A stretch of 64,000 nt of DNA from Sphingobacteriales bacterium (GCA_028288165.1 JAQBOG010000036.1:75202-139201); one strand, 5' to 3'. Shown: positions 17,461 to 25,265, counted from the first letter of the stretch. A program made the numbers and translations. Notes: generated from the sequence alone by a model not told the origin.

Positions 17461-17484
17461 GGAAATCGCATTTAGCGCATTTCC
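17461..17484 (+). promoter_or_regulatory. Imperfect inverted repeat just upstream of the OmpA/TSP3 gene
   Basis: GGAAAT (17461-17466) faces ATTTCC (17479-17484), with extra pairing around a CGC/GCG core. It ends 25 bases before the start codon. It could be a repressor site or a 5'-UTR hairpin; there is no direct proof of either. Confidence 0.3.
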
Positions 17485-17509
17485 TATGTATCTCATTAAA
17501 AAATAAATT

Positions 17510-18583
17510 ATGAACCTTAAAAAAATTACCTCATTCATAGTAGCTCTATGCTTGATAACAGCGGTTTCCTCATCTTATGGAACAGAAATAACCAAAACCA
17601 ATAAGTCCGTTCTTGCAAAAGATTCTGACGGAGATGGCGTTGTAGATCGGAAAGACGAATGTCCTGATACGCCGCCTGGAGTAACTGTAGACTCAAAAGG
17701 TTGCCCCGTAGATACCGACCGTGATGGTGTTGTAGATTATCTGGATAAATGCCCAAACACACCAGGCTCGATTGCAATGAATGGTTGTCAGGATAAAGAT
17801 AAAGATGGCGTAGCTGATAACGTAGACAATTGCCCAGATGTTCCCGGTATTGCCAGATTTAAAGGATGCCCGGATAGTGACGGTGACGGAGTAGAAGATT
17901 CGAAAGATAAATGCCCGAACGAAAAAGGCTTAGACCGTTTTAACGGTTGCCCGGATACAGATGGAGATGGAGTTGAGGATACAAAAGATAAATGTAATGA
18001 TACTCCTAAAGGCATAAAAGTAGATGCTAATGGTTGTTCGGCCGATAGTGACAATGATGGTGTAACCGATTCGGAAGATAAATGCCCCGACACAAAAAGT
18101 GGTGTAAAAGTGGATGCTAAAGGCTGCGCTGCAGATACTGACGGTGATGGCGTAATTGATTCTGAAGATAAATGTCCATCCGTTTCTGGTGATGCTGCTA
18201 ATAAAGGTTGTCCTGTTGTGAAAGTAGACGTTAAAAAACGTTTACAATTTGCAGCGAGAGGAATAAACTTTGAAACTGGTAAAACCACACTTACTCCTTC
18301 ATCATACCCAATGCTTGATGAAATTGTTAGCATTTTAAATGAGTATACAGATTATAATTTAAAAATGGGTGGTCACACAGATGCAGTTGGAAACGATGCA
18401 AGTAATCTTACTCTTTCACAAGGCCGTGTTGATGCAGTTAAAAAGTACTTAATAAGCAAAGGCGTATCAGATACCCGAGTTGTTGCAACTGGTTACGGTG
18501 AAACAAAACCCATTGCCTCAAATGCAACAGCCGTTGGTAAAGCAAAAAACCGACGTGTTGAACTAGAGTTGTTCTTAAAGTAA
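17510..18583 (+). CDS. OmpA-family outer-membrane protein with thrombospondin type 3 repeats
   Basis: This 357-residue protein has a signal peptide (about 1-24). Then come roughly eight calcium-binding repeats of the form DxDxDGVxDxxDxCP (about 42-230), which make an extended rod. An OmpA C-terminal domain (about 245-357) carries GGHTDAVGND and NRRVELELFLK, which bind peptidoglycan meso-diaminopimelate. There is no N-terminal beta-barrel, unlike the 469-residue relative at 52.1 kb. It is probably a periplasmic or outer-membrane-associated structural link to the cell wall. It is flanked on both sides by inverted copies of the dispersed repeat and has its own terminator. Confidence 0.93.
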   Translation: MNLKKITSFIVALCLITAVSSSYGTEITKTNKSVLAKDSDGDGVVDRKDECPDTPPGVTVDSKGCPVDTDRDGVVDYLDKCPNTPGSIAMNGCQDKDKDGVADNVDNCPDVPGIARFKGCPDSDGDGVEDSKDKCPNEKGLDRFNGCPDTDGDGVEDTKDKCNDTPKGIKVDANGCSADSDNDGVTDSEDKCPDTKSGVKVDAKGCAADTDGDGVIDSEDKCPSVSGDAANKGCPVVKVDVKKRLQFAARGINFETGKTTLTPSSYPMLDEIVSILNEYTDYNLKMGGHTDAVGNDASNLTLSQGRVDAVKKYLISKGVSDTRVVATGYGETKPIASNATAVGKAKNRRVELELFLK

Positions 18584-18608
18584 GATCAAACTACATTTCG
18601 GATCCTTG

Positions 18609-18640
18609 AAGCACTGCCTTAACTAGGCGGTGCTTTTTTT
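18609..18640 (+). terminator. Intrinsic terminator of the OmpA/TSP3 gene
   Basis: AAGCACTGCC (18609-18618) pairs with GGCGGTGCTT (18626-18635), with one G-T pair, and a run of seven T follows. Confidence 0.88.
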
Positions 18641-18709
18641 GTTTATAGGCTTTCGACAATGTAAATGGATAATCTAGATTTTTTAATCATTTGTAGATGA
18701 GTGCTAGGT

Positions 18710-18792
18710 GCGTTAGGGATTGAAGAGAAAATCCTTTTTGCTCTTCTCCAGAGCAAAAAGATTGGAACGAAAAGCCCGCCCGAACGCCCAAA
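18710..18792 (-). repeat. Nested palindromic dispersed repeat, copy 2
   Basis: This is the reverse orientation of copy 1: it starts GCGTTAGGGATT on the plus strand and ends CCCGCCCGAACGCCCAAA. The inner hairpin is longer here, CTTTTTGCTCT / AGAGCAAAAAG. Both arms differ from copy 1 yet still pair. Copies 1 and 2 bracket the OmpA/TSP3 gene as inverted repeats. Confidence 0.9.
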
Positions 18793-18876
18793 ACACATTT
18801 TTAAACGTTGTCCTATTAAATCGCTTCGATAACATTTGTTTAATATCAAGTTTTCTTATTAATTTCTTATGTGGGA

Positions 18877-18903
18877 TGCAACACTCATCAGGCGGCTGCG
18901 TCT
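18877..18903 (+). promoter_or_regulatory. ECF-type promoter of the sigma gene, probably autoregulated
   Basis: TGCAACA (18877-18883) and CGTCT (18899-18903) are separated by 15 bases. They fit the general ECF pattern of AAC in the -35 and CGTC in the -10 element. Transcription would start about 15 bases before the TTG start codon. This suggests the sigma factor reads its own operon. Confidence 0.55.
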
Positions 18904-18923
18904 GATAATTAGAACTTTTAAAC

Positions 18924-19475
18924 TTGGAGACAGTTTTCATCGATAAGCATTACAATCTGGTGGTTGAATGCAAAAACGGAAGTAGAACGGCATTGAATAG
19001 CTTATATAAGCTTTATTCTAAGGCCATGTACAATATTTCTTTGCGCATATTAAATAATGCCGATGAAGCTGCAGATGTGTTACAAGAATCATTCATACAG
19101 GCATTTGAGCGACTTAACGATTTCCGCCAGGAAACAACATTTGGCTTATGGATTAAGCAGATTGTGGTGAATAAATCTATTAGCCAGCTAAGAAAAAGAC
19201 GGGTTGAATTAGTACCTATTGAAGAAATTGACGATTTCCCAGAGGAAGAATCGGTTGATTATGATGAGATTGAATATCAAGTTAAACAGGTAAAAGAAGC
19301 AATAAAAAAGCTGCCAGATGGATACCGGATAGTTTTGAGTTTGTATTTATTAGAGGGATATGATCATGAGGAGATTTCGAGCGTTTTGAAGATCAGTGAA
19401 AATACTTCGAGAACACAATTTATGCGGGCAAAAAGAAAGTTGATTGAGATAATTAGAACTGAAAAAGTAATATGA
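18924..19475 (+). CDS. ECF-subfamily RNA polymerase sigma factor
   Basis: This 183-residue protein has sigma region 2 (about 25-90, with DEAADVLQESFIQAFERL) and region 4 (about 125-175, with LPDGYRIVLSLYLLEGYDHEEIS). The start is a TTG: no ATG is available before region 2, an in-frame stop lies 16 bases upstream, and the likely promoter is just upstream. It directs RNA polymerase to a small regulon in response to an envelope signal. It begins a three-gene operon with a predicted membrane anti-sigma factor and an exported protein. Confidence 0.92.
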   Translation: METVFIDKHYNLVVECKNGSRTALNSLYKLYSKAMYNISLRILNNADEAADVLQESFIQAFERLNDFRQETTFGLWIKQIVVNKSISQLRKRRVELVPIEEIDDFPEEESVDYDEIEYQVKQVKEAIKKLPDGYRIVLSLYLLEGYDHEEISSVLKISENTSRTQFMRAKRKLIEIIRTEKVI

Positions 19476-19502
19476 CAACAAGTAGAAAGGAAGGGGGAAA
19501 TT

Positions 19503-20060
19503 ATGAAAGATAAATTAAGTCGTTTTGTAATTGAAAACAGGGAAGAATTTGATGAATTTGATGTGCCTGCTGAAGTTTGGGGTAAGATAGAAAGTAAGCT
19601 CAATGCTGCGAAACCCAAGAAGTCAATAAATGATCGGGTTATCAAAGTCGGTTTTCTGCTAAAAATAGCGGCTACTATTATCGTAGTTGCAAGCTTTGGT
19701 TTATTCTTTTGGATTCATAATATAAAACCTACTGCAGAGGTGGCTGATTTTGATCCTGATTTAGCTAAACAGCAGGTTCATTATGCGTCGCTCATTGAGA
19801 TGAAAAGAAATGAGATTAAAACCTTCAAAAACGAAGATCCGAGTCTTTATAAGGAGTTTTCAAGTGAAATAAATAAAATGGAGAGTAATTACGAAAAGCT
19901 CCAAAAAGATTTAATTAATAGCCCGAATCCAGAAGAAACTGTAAAAGCGATGATCCGGAACTTGCAAATACAGACAGAGGTTTTGAGCCAGCAATTGAAT
20001 ATAATACAACAAATAAAGAAAGTAAAACAACAGCAAAAAGATGAAACTAAAAGTATATAA
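19503..20060 (+). CDS. Probable membrane-bound anti-sigma factor
   Basis: The protein has 185 residues: an N-terminal cytoplasmic part of about 50 residues, one membrane span (about 51-70, LLKIAATIIVVASFGLFFWI), and a periplasmic coiled-coil-like region rich in Gln, Lys and Glu. The layout and the position 27 bases after an ECF sigma gene support an anti-sigma role. I do not see a clear zinc HxxxCxxC motif. It overlaps the next gene by 20 bases, so the two are coupled. Confidence 0.75.
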   Translation: MKDKLSRFVIENREEFDEFDVPAEVWGKIESKLNAAKPKKSINDRVIKVGFLLKIAATIIVVASFGLFFWIHNIKPTAEVADFDPDLAKQQVHYASLIEMKRNEIKTFKNEDPSLYKEFSSEINKMESNYEKLQKDLINSPNPEETVKAMIRNLQIQTEVLSQQLNIIQQIKKVKQQQKDETKSI

Positions 20061-21138
20061 GAAATATGTTTCAAGTTTAATACTTGCCATATGTTGCACC
20101 CAACTCGCCTTAGCCCAAGCTCAGCAAAATATAAACCAGCTTGCTAGTTTAAATTTTGATAAACCAGTATTTGACAAACAAGCGAGCAACGCGGAGCCAG
20201 GCGCTGATAATTGGAACATCGCTGAAAAGAGTAAAAAAATAAGCAAATCCTACCCGGTAGATAGAAATGATAAATTGTCGGTAAATAACCAATATGGCAA
20301 AGTAGAGGTTCATACCTGGGCAAAAAATGAGATTAAGGTAGACATTGAGATTAAGGCTTTTGAATCGTCTGATGAAAAAGCACAGCGACTGCTGGAAGAC
20401 GTAAGGATAGAAGAGTCGAAAAACACAAATCTGATCAGTTTTAAAACTATTATTGAGCGTAACAATATGAACTGGACTTCTCGGTTTAGGAATGGGAAGG
20501 AAGAAAGAAAAGGTGTTCAGATTAATTATGTGGTTTACATGCCAACCTCAAATCCGTTAGACATTACGAATCGATATGGAAGCACCAATTTAGATGATTT
20601 TAGTGGACCAGTAATTATTGATAATGCGTATGGCTCTTTTAGTGCCCGGATGTTAAGCAATGCTGCAAACCGTGTAAAAATAGGCTATGGATCAGCAGAT
20701 ATAAATGGCACCTATTCGGGTAATTTGGATGTTGCCTATGGAAGCCTAAACTTAACTATAGCAGATAAGATTGATGCAGGAATACGTTATAGCAGCGCTA
20801 AAATAGACAAAGTTATTAATGGCGGTAATTTTGATATTAAATACACGGGTGGGTTTAAAATATCTGAACTTGACAAAAGTGTAAAAAGTTTAAACGTAGA
20901 TGCATCTTATTCTGAAGTAGGCATTGGTGTTGATGCCCTATCTAATTTTGATTTCGAAGTTTCGGTGAATTATGCTGGTTTTCAATATAACGACAATAAA
21001 GTCACGATAACCAGTAAAACTCCAGAAGACAGCGAAAAGGGATTTAAGCCTAGAAGGGTTTACAAGGGATACTTTGGCAAAAGTTCTGATGCGATGGTTA
21101 ATGTGAAATCGAATTATGGAAACGTGAAATTTCAGTAG
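20041..21138 (+). CDS. Exported DUF4097-like beta-repeat protein of the ECF module
   Basis: This 365-residue protein has a signal peptide ending near QLALAQAQ. Most of it is short beta-strand repeats with recurrent YG motifs (NQYGKVEVHTW, NRYGSTNLDDF, NAYGSFSARM, VAYGSLNL), as in the DUF4097 / putative adhesin family that forms a beta-helix. Function is not established. It is the third gene of the sigma / anti-sigma operon and may be the sensed envelope component or the output; both are inference. A strong terminator follows. Confidence 0.75.
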   Translation: MKLKVYKKYVSSLILAICCTQLALAQAQQNINQLASLNFDKPVFDKQASNAEPGADNWNIAEKSKKISKSYPVDRNDKLSVNNQYGKVEVHTWAKNEIKVDIEIKAFESSDEKAQRLLEDVRIEESKNTNLISFKTIIERNNMNWTSRFRNGKEERKGVQINYVVYMPTSNPLDITNRYGSTNLDDFSGPVIIDNAYGSFSARMLSNAANRVKIGYGSADINGTYSGNLDVAYGSLNLTIADKIDAGIRYSSAKIDKVINGGNFDIKYTGGFKISELDKSVKSLNVDASYSEVGIGVDALSNFDFEVSVNYAGFQYNDNKVTITSKTPEDSEKGFKPRRVYKGYFGKSSDAMVNVKSNYGNVKFQ

Positions 21139-21154
21139 GATATTTGACCTTTTG

Positions 21155-21186
21155 AGCCTTGATCAGAAACGATCAGGGCTTTTTTA
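21155..21186 (+). terminator. Intrinsic terminator of the ECF operon
   Basis: AGCCTTGATC (21155-21164) pairs with GATCAGGGCT (21171-21180), with one G-T pair, and six T follow. It also shows that terC starts downstream of this point. Confidence 0.88.
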
Positions 21187-21233
21187 TTTTTATACGGCTT
21201 GGTTTTTGTATTTTCGGCCAAAACCTTAAAACT

Positions 21234-22019
21234 ATGGAATGGATTTCTGATCCGGAGATATGGATTTCATTAATTACCCTAACTGTCTTAGAAATAGTAC
21301 TTGGAATTGATAACATAATCTTCATATCAATTATGGCAGGTAAACTGCCTGTAAACAAGCAAAAGAAAGCACGTCAACTTGGTTTAGGATTAGCCATGAT
21401 TACAAGAGTATTGCTTCTTCTTTCCCTAACTTGGATCATGACTTTAACAACTCCCTTATTTCATATGGGAAGCTGGATCGGCTTAAAAGAAGGAAGCGAA
21501 TGGTTTGAGAAGCTAGCCATATCAGGGCGAGATCTCATTCTAATCATCGGAGGATTGTTTTTAATATATAAGAGCACGCATGAAATTCACGAAAAATTGG
21601 AAGGTGACGAAAATGAAACAGACACCAAAGCTGTAATCACTTTCTCGGGTGTTATTGTACAAATTCTACTTTTAGATATTGTTTTTTCATTAGATTCTGT
21701 AATTACTGCTGTTGGAATGGCCGATCATATAGGAGTTATGATTGCTGCGGTAGTCATCGCTGTAGCGGTCATGATGGTGTCAGCAGGTGGAATTAGCAGT
21801 TTCGTGAATAATCACCCAACGGTTAAAATGCTTGCCCTGTCATTTTTGCTTTTGATAGGAGTTTCTCTTTTAGCGGAAGGATTTGAACAACATATCCCGA
21901 AAGGATATATTTATTTTGCAATGGCATTTTCAGTATTAGTTGAGATGCTTAATTTGAAAATGAAGGCCAGTTCTAAGAAACCAGTTCATTTACATAATAC
22001 ACCTGAAGAACCGAAATAA
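21234..22019 (+). CDS. TerC-family integral membrane protein
   Basis: This protein has 261 residues counted from the ATG at 21234. An upstream frame extension would run through the ECF operon terminator and is rejected. It has seven or so membrane spans with the acidic motifs LEIVLGIDNIIFISI and LDIVFSLDSVITAVG, the hallmarks of the TerC/Alx family. TerC and its relatives are linked to tellurite resistance and to manganese efflux. In a general bacterium a metal-homeostasis role is most likely. It stands alone between two terminator or repeat regions. Confidence 0.92.
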   Translation: MEWISDPEIWISLITLTVLEIVLGIDNIIFISIMAGKLPVNKQKKARQLGLGLAMITRVLLLLSLTWIMTLTTPLFHMGSWIGLKEGSEWFEKLAISGRDLILIIGGLFLIYKSTHEIHEKLEGDENETDTKAVITFSGVIVQILLLDIVFSLDSVITAVGMADHIGVMIAAVVIAVAVMMVSAGGISSFVNNHPTVKMLALSFLLLIGVSLLAEGFEQHIPKGYIYFAMAFSVLVEMLNLKMKASSKKPVHLHNTPEEPK

Positions 22020-22030
22020 GGGTTTTTAAG

Positions 22031-22162
22031 CCCATGGTTGATGGACGATAGGTCATTGTTTTCCTTTATGGTTAAAACAGGATTGCTATCGACCATCGAC
22101 TCCTTCAGAGTTAAGCAAGTTTGCTAAAGACTATGGGCTATCGACTATCGCCCATGGACTAT
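22031..22162. repeat. Cluster of short inverted ATCGAC/CCATGG repeats
   Basis: The gap between terC and the methyltransferase gene holds GTTGATGGACGATAG (from 22037), facing CTATCGACCATCGAC (22086-22100) as an imperfect inverted repeat. A third copy, CTATCGACTATCG, is at 22138, and CCCATGG occurs at both ends (22031 and 22151). These are intergenic repeats, and the region may fold as an RNA from either side. No coding potential. Confidence 0.6.
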
Positions 22163-22165
22163 TAG

Positions 22166-23356
22166 CTACACCACCCTACAAAGTAAACCCTTTAAATATT
22201 CTCCTTCCGGGAAGGATGATCTTACCGGGTGATCAGCTGGTTGAGAGAATTGTCCGATGAACTGTACCTGTTTTCCAGCATCTAAAGCCGCCCAGGCCAA
22301 AATTTGCTTAAAGGTTGAAATGTCAACAGCTCCTGAACACGAGAAAGTTGCGAGCAATCCCCCGCTTTCTAATATCAACATTGCCAAACGATTTAAATCT
22401 TTGTAAGCTCGAGATGCTTTGTTTAATGCAGATCTGGATGGTGCATACTTTGGTGGATCGAGAACGATTACGTCAAATAATTCGCCGCTTTCCCGAAAAG
22501 CCCTTAACTGTTTATTTACATCCGATTGAATTAAACGAACCGTTTTAGAACCTAAATCATTGAGATCTATATTCCTTTTCAACGTTTCAATCGCCAAGGC
22601 AGAACTGTCTACAGAAACCACTTCAAGAGCATCATTTCTTAAGCTATTTAACGAGAATCCACCAGAATAGCAAAAGCAATCTAATACCTTCTTTCCTTTA
22701 CTGTAATTTGCGACAATACGTCTGTTGTCTCGTTGATCGCAATAAAAACCAGATTTTTGTCCATCAGCGATGTTTACGTTATAAATTACTCCATTTTCTT
22801 TTACAGTTACATATTCTGGCGGAGCTACTCCACTTAAAACGCCTCCTGATGATGCCTCTAAACCTTCATGTGCTCTTGATGATGCATCACTTCGATCGAA
22901 TATTCCTTTTGGATTAAATATGTTTTGTAATTCATCAAGGAGTATGGGCTTTATTTGCTCCATCCCTGCGGTTAAAAGTTGCACAGATAAAAAATCAGCA
23001 AACTTATCTACAATTAACCCTGGCAAAAAATCAGCTTCGCTAAAAATCACACGGTAAGTATTTGTGTGATCTTCGTCTACCAATTGTTTTCTGGCTATTG
23101 CGGCATTACGGATGCGGCTTCTCCACCAATCCTCGTTAATTTCTATTTCTGCGTTCCATTCTAATAAACGAATAGCTACCCTCGATTGATCGTTGTAAAA
23201 TCCATATGCTAAAAATCCGTCTTGAGAGTTAGTCACCGTAACAATGTCTCCATTGAGTGGTTTACCAATAACTCTATCAATTGCGCCAGAAAATACCCAT
23301 GGATGTAATTGCTTAACAGCTTTTTCTTTACCTTTTTTTAATTTCACCGAATACAT
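22166..23356 (-). CDS. 23S rRNA (cytosine) methyltransferase, RlmI-like
   Basis: This 396-residue protein has an N-terminal PUA-like RNA-binding domain (about 1-75), a linker domain, and a SAM-dependent methyltransferase domain. Key motifs are VLDCFCYSGGFSL (SAM loop), VIVLDPPKYAPS (motif IV), and FSCSGAV with the Cys expected in RlmI-type 5-methylcytosine enzymes. E. coli RlmI methylates C1962 of 23S rRNA; the same site is likely but not shown. It is transcribed toward terC and has no neighbour in its operon. Confidence 0.92.
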   Translation of the reverse strand: MYSVKLKKGKEKAVKQLHPWVFSGAIDRVIGKPLNGDIVTVTNSQDGFLAYGFYNDQSRVAIRLLEWNAEIEINEDWWRSRIRNAAIARKQLVDEDHTNTYRVIFSEADFLPGLIVDKFADFLSVQLLTAGMEQIKPILLDELQNIFNPKGIFDRSDASSRAHEGLEASSGGVLSGVAPPEYVTVKENGVIYNVNIADGQKSGFYCDQRDNRRIVANYSKGKKVLDCFCYSGGFSLNSLRNDALEVVSVDSSALAIETLKRNIDLNDLGSKTVRLIQSDVNKQLRAFRESGELFDVIVLDPPKYAPSRSALNKASRAYKDLNRLAMLILESGGLLATFSCSGAVDISTFKQILAWAALDAGKQVQFIGQFSQPADHPVRSSFPEGEYLKGLLCRVV

Positions 23357-23413
23357 AAGGCAAATCTAAGCATTCTTTCTAAGAGGCTTTTTTAACTTTG
23401 GAATTCGGGAGGG

Positions 23414-23463
23414 GTTAATTACACAGAGTTACACGAAGAAGCAGGCACAGAGATTCACAGAGA
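23414..23463 (+). repeat. Left terminal repeat of the GxxExxY cassette
   Basis: The motif begins TTAATTACACAGAG and ends GCACAGAGATTCACAGAG. It aligns without gaps over 44 bases to the reverse complement of 23990-24034, with 7 mismatches. A second, degraded copy starts at 23475 (GTTAATTACACAGAGTTACG). Confidence 0.85.
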
Positions 23464-23563
23464 TTTTTGATTTTGTTAATTACACAGAGTTACGTGGAGT
23501 AGGTGTAGGGATTCAAAGAATAGATTCAAAGAGGCAATATCTTTTTGATATTATAACTAACAC

Positions 23564-23959
23564 ATGATAGAAGATATACCTAATGCATTTAAACATCACC
23601 AACTGACTCACTCAATTATTGGATGTGCAATGGAGGTCCATCGAGCTTTCGGACCGGGATTACTGGAGTCAGCTTACGAAGAATGCTTAGCTTTTGAATT
23701 GATTTCATCTGGATTATTCATCGAACGACAAAAACCAGTTCCAATCCTTTATAAGGAGATTGAATTAAAATGCGGTTATAGACTAGATATATTAGTTGAA
23801 GGTAGTATTATAGTTGAGCTCAAAACTGTAGAATCGTTCAATCCGGTGCACGAAGCACAGATACTTACTTATATGAAGCTTGCTTCCAAACCCATCGGCT
23901 TATTAATTAATTTTAATGTTAAACTTCTAAAAGATGGAATCAAAAGGTTTGTCCTTTAA
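23564..23959 (+). CDS. GxxExxY protein (PDDEXK-like fold)
   Basis: This 131-residue protein carries the family signature GLLESAY (GxxExxY) after VHRAFGPG. It also has a nuclease-like DILVEG...VELKT (D...ExK) pattern. The family is common in Bacteroidota and some other environmental genomes; its function is unknown although the fold suggests a DNA- or RNA-binding nuclease. The gene is enclosed by inverted repeats of the ACACAGAG...CACAGAG type, so it looks like a self-contained cassette. It shares no operon with its neighbours. Confidence 0.88.
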   Translation: MIEDIPNAFKHHQLTHSIIGCAMEVHRAFGPGLLESAYEECLAFELISSGLFIERQKPVPILYKEIELKCGYRLDILVEGSIIVELKTVESFNPVHEAQILTYMKLASKPIGLLINFNVKLLKDGIKRFVL

Positions 23960-23989
23960 TTTTAACGGTTTCATTGCTGCTAAAATAAA

Positions 23990-24036
23990 CTCTGTGAATC
24001 TCCGTGCCTTCAACTCCATGTATCTCTGTGTAAAAC
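23990..24036 (-). repeat. Right terminal repeat of the GxxExxY cassette (inverted)
   Basis: On the plus strand it starts CTCTGTGAATCTCCGTGCC and ends ATCTCTGTGTAA. Its reverse complement is about 84 percent identical to the left repeat (37 of 44 positions by eye). It starts 31 bases after the GxxExxY stop and ends 22 bases before tadA. Confidence 0.85.
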
Positions 24037-24057
24037 TCTTTTTAAAAATACAAACCC

Positions 24058-24534
24058 ATGAAATTTATAAATTTTGATAACGATCCATCCTTACTTCCGG
24101 ATGAATTTTTTATGAAGGAAGCACTCAAAGAAGCACACATTGCTTTGAGATTAGACGAAGTGCCGATTGGAGCATTAGTAGTTTCAAACGGACGAGTAAT
24201 AGGCAGAGGTCATAATCTCACGGAACAGCTTAATGATGTAACCGCTCATGCAGAAATGCAAGCCTTTACCGCCGCTGCCAATTTTTTAGGTGCTAAATAC
24301 TTGAAAGATTGTACGTTATATGTAACCATTGAGCCTTGCGTGATGTGTGCTGGTGCATCTTACTGGACACAGATTGGACGAATCGTGTTTGGTGCTTATG
24401 ATAAACAACGCGGTTTTACTCAATTGAAACAGCGTATTACTCATCCAAAAACAGAAATCATCGGTGGCATTCAAGAAATTGAATGCGGAAATTTAGTTCA
24501 AGAGTTTTTCAGGAGAAAACGAAATAAAAGTTGA
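24058..24534 (+). CDS. tadA: tRNA-specific adenosine deaminase TadA
   Basis: This 158-residue zinc deaminase has HAEMQAF (His ligand and catalytic Glu) and EPCVMCAGA (the two Cys ligands). It has the normal size of TadA and the C-terminal EFFRRKRNK, which resembles the tRNA-binding FFRxRR region. It converts A34 to inosine in tRNA-Arg(ACG). A guanine or cytosine deaminase is a weaker alternative. It lies between the GxxExxY cassette and sodA, both of which are probably separate units. Confidence 0.9.
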   Translation: MKFINFDNDPSLLPDEFFMKEALKEAHIALRLDEVPIGALVVSNGRVIGRGHNLTEQLNDVTAHAEMQAFTAAANFLGAKYLKDCTLYVTIEPCVMCAGASYWTQIGRIVFGAYDKQRGFTQLKQRITHPKTEIIGGIQEIECGNLVQEFFRRKRNKS

Positions 24535-24549
24535 CGAAGCAGTGAAAAA

Positions 24550-24575
24550 TTGTTCACTTATAGAACTTATATTTG
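24550..24575 (+). promoter_or_regulatory. Probable promoter of sodA
   Basis: TATATTTG (24568-24575) is a consensus -7 box 28 bases before the ATG. The nearest TTG is at 24550-24552, 15 bases upstream, so the -33 element is weak. Confidence 0.5.
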
Positions 24576-24603
24576 TTAACATTTTAAATAAAAAACACTA
24601 GTT

Positions 24604-25209
24604 ATGGCATTTGAACTACCAGCGTTACCATACGCTACCGACGCACTTGAGCCTCATATTGATAAAGCTACCATGGAAATACATCATGGGAAACATCACC
24701 AGGCTTATGTAGACAATCTTAATAAAGCATTAGCAGGAACTGAAGGTGCTGATCTAAGTATTGAAGAAATTATCAAAAATATTTCTAAATATCCTGTAGC
24801 AGTAAGGAACAATGGTGGTGGTCATTTTAATCACTCATTGTTCTGGACAATTCTTTCTCCAAATGGCGGTAATGAGCCTACTGGCGATTTAGCTGCAGCT
24901 ATCAATTCTACCTTCGGATCATTTGAAGATTTTAAGAAGAAAGTTGCTGAAGCCGGAACAACACGTTTTGGTTCAGGATGGGCTTGGCTTTCAGTTAGTG
25001 AAGGTAAATTACAAGTAAGTTCAACACCAAATCAAGATAATCCATTAATGGATGTTGCGGAAGTTAAAGGCACACCAATTTTAGGATTAGATGTTTGGGA
25101 ACATGCTTATTATTTGAAATATCAAAACAAACGTCCGGATTATATTGCTGCCTTTTGGAATGCAGTAAATTGGGATGCCGTAGCTGATAGATTCGCACAA
25201 GCAAAATAA
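24604..25209 (+). CDS. sodA: Superoxide dismutase, Mn-type
   Basis: This 201-residue protein has the four metal ligands His27 (MEIHHGKHH), His77 ([10 protein letters not shown]), Asp163 and His167 (DVWEHAYY). Residues that tend to separate Mn from Fe enzymes read NNGGGH and Gln144 in PNQDNPL, which favour manganese; cambialistic use cannot be excluded. It has no signal peptide, so it is cytoplasmic. It turns superoxide into oxygen and hydrogen peroxide. oxyR lies 240 bases downstream on the other strand. Confidence 0.95.
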   Translation: MAFELPALPYATDALEPHIDKATMEIHHGKHHQAYVDNLNKALAGTEGADLSIEEIIKNISKYPVAVRNNGGGHFNHSLFWTILSPNGGNEPTGDLAAAINSTFGSFEDFKKKVAEAGTTRFGSGWAWLSVSEGKLQVSSTPNQDNPLMDVAEVKGTPILGLDVWEHAYYLKYQNKRPDYIAAFWNAVNWDAVADRFAQAK

Positions 25210-25235
25210 TTTAGTCATTGGTATATTTTTTGAAT

Positions 25236-25265
25236 AAGGTGATGTATAATCGAATACATCACCTT
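25236..25265 (+). terminator. Intrinsic terminator of sodA
   Basis: A perfect 12-base stem AAGGTGATGTAT (25236-25247) / ATACATCACCTT (25254-25265) has a 6-base loop and is followed by a short, interrupted T-run. Confidence 0.75.

Larger units (their letters stand above)
17031..17509. other. Non-coding region ahead of the OmpA/TSP3 gene
   Basis: No protein gene is seen in these roughly 480 bases. The region holds copy 1 of the nested palindromic repeat (17101-17180). A short direct repeat follows (TTCACACTTTTTGCGT near 17233 and TTCACACTTTTAGCGT near 17393), and an imperfect inverted repeat sits close to the OmpA start. The promoter of the OmpA gene must be here but no full consensus was found. 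Confidence 0.65.
18584..18923. other. Non-coding region between the OmpA/TSP3 and ECF sigma genes
   Basis: The 340 bases contain the OmpA gene terminator, copy 2 of the nested palindromic repeat in inverted orientation, and an ECF-type promoter directly before the sigma gene. Short reading frames that cross the repeat on either strand are artefacts. Confidence 0.7.

Noticed and set aside
17630-18220. Regular DNA repeats suggestive of a CRISPR array
   Set aside because: The period matches TSP3 protein repeats in a single reading frame; there are no identical direct repeats with unique spacers and no cas genes.
17788-18333. Antisense frame of 181 codons over the TSP3 repeats
   Set aside because: It is the reverse strand of a strongly supported repeat protein; the Ser/Pro-rich repeats only mirror DxDxDG codons.
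18713-18940. Minus-strand frames of 60-75 codons over the repeat copy 2
   Set aside because: They arise from the palindromic repeat and run into the ECF sigma gene; no protein features.
23414-23530. Repeated ACACAGAG units suggestive of a short CRISPR or tandem array
   Set aside because: Units are diverged and unevenly spaced, and the partner copy is inverted on the other side of a gene, so terminal repeats fit better.
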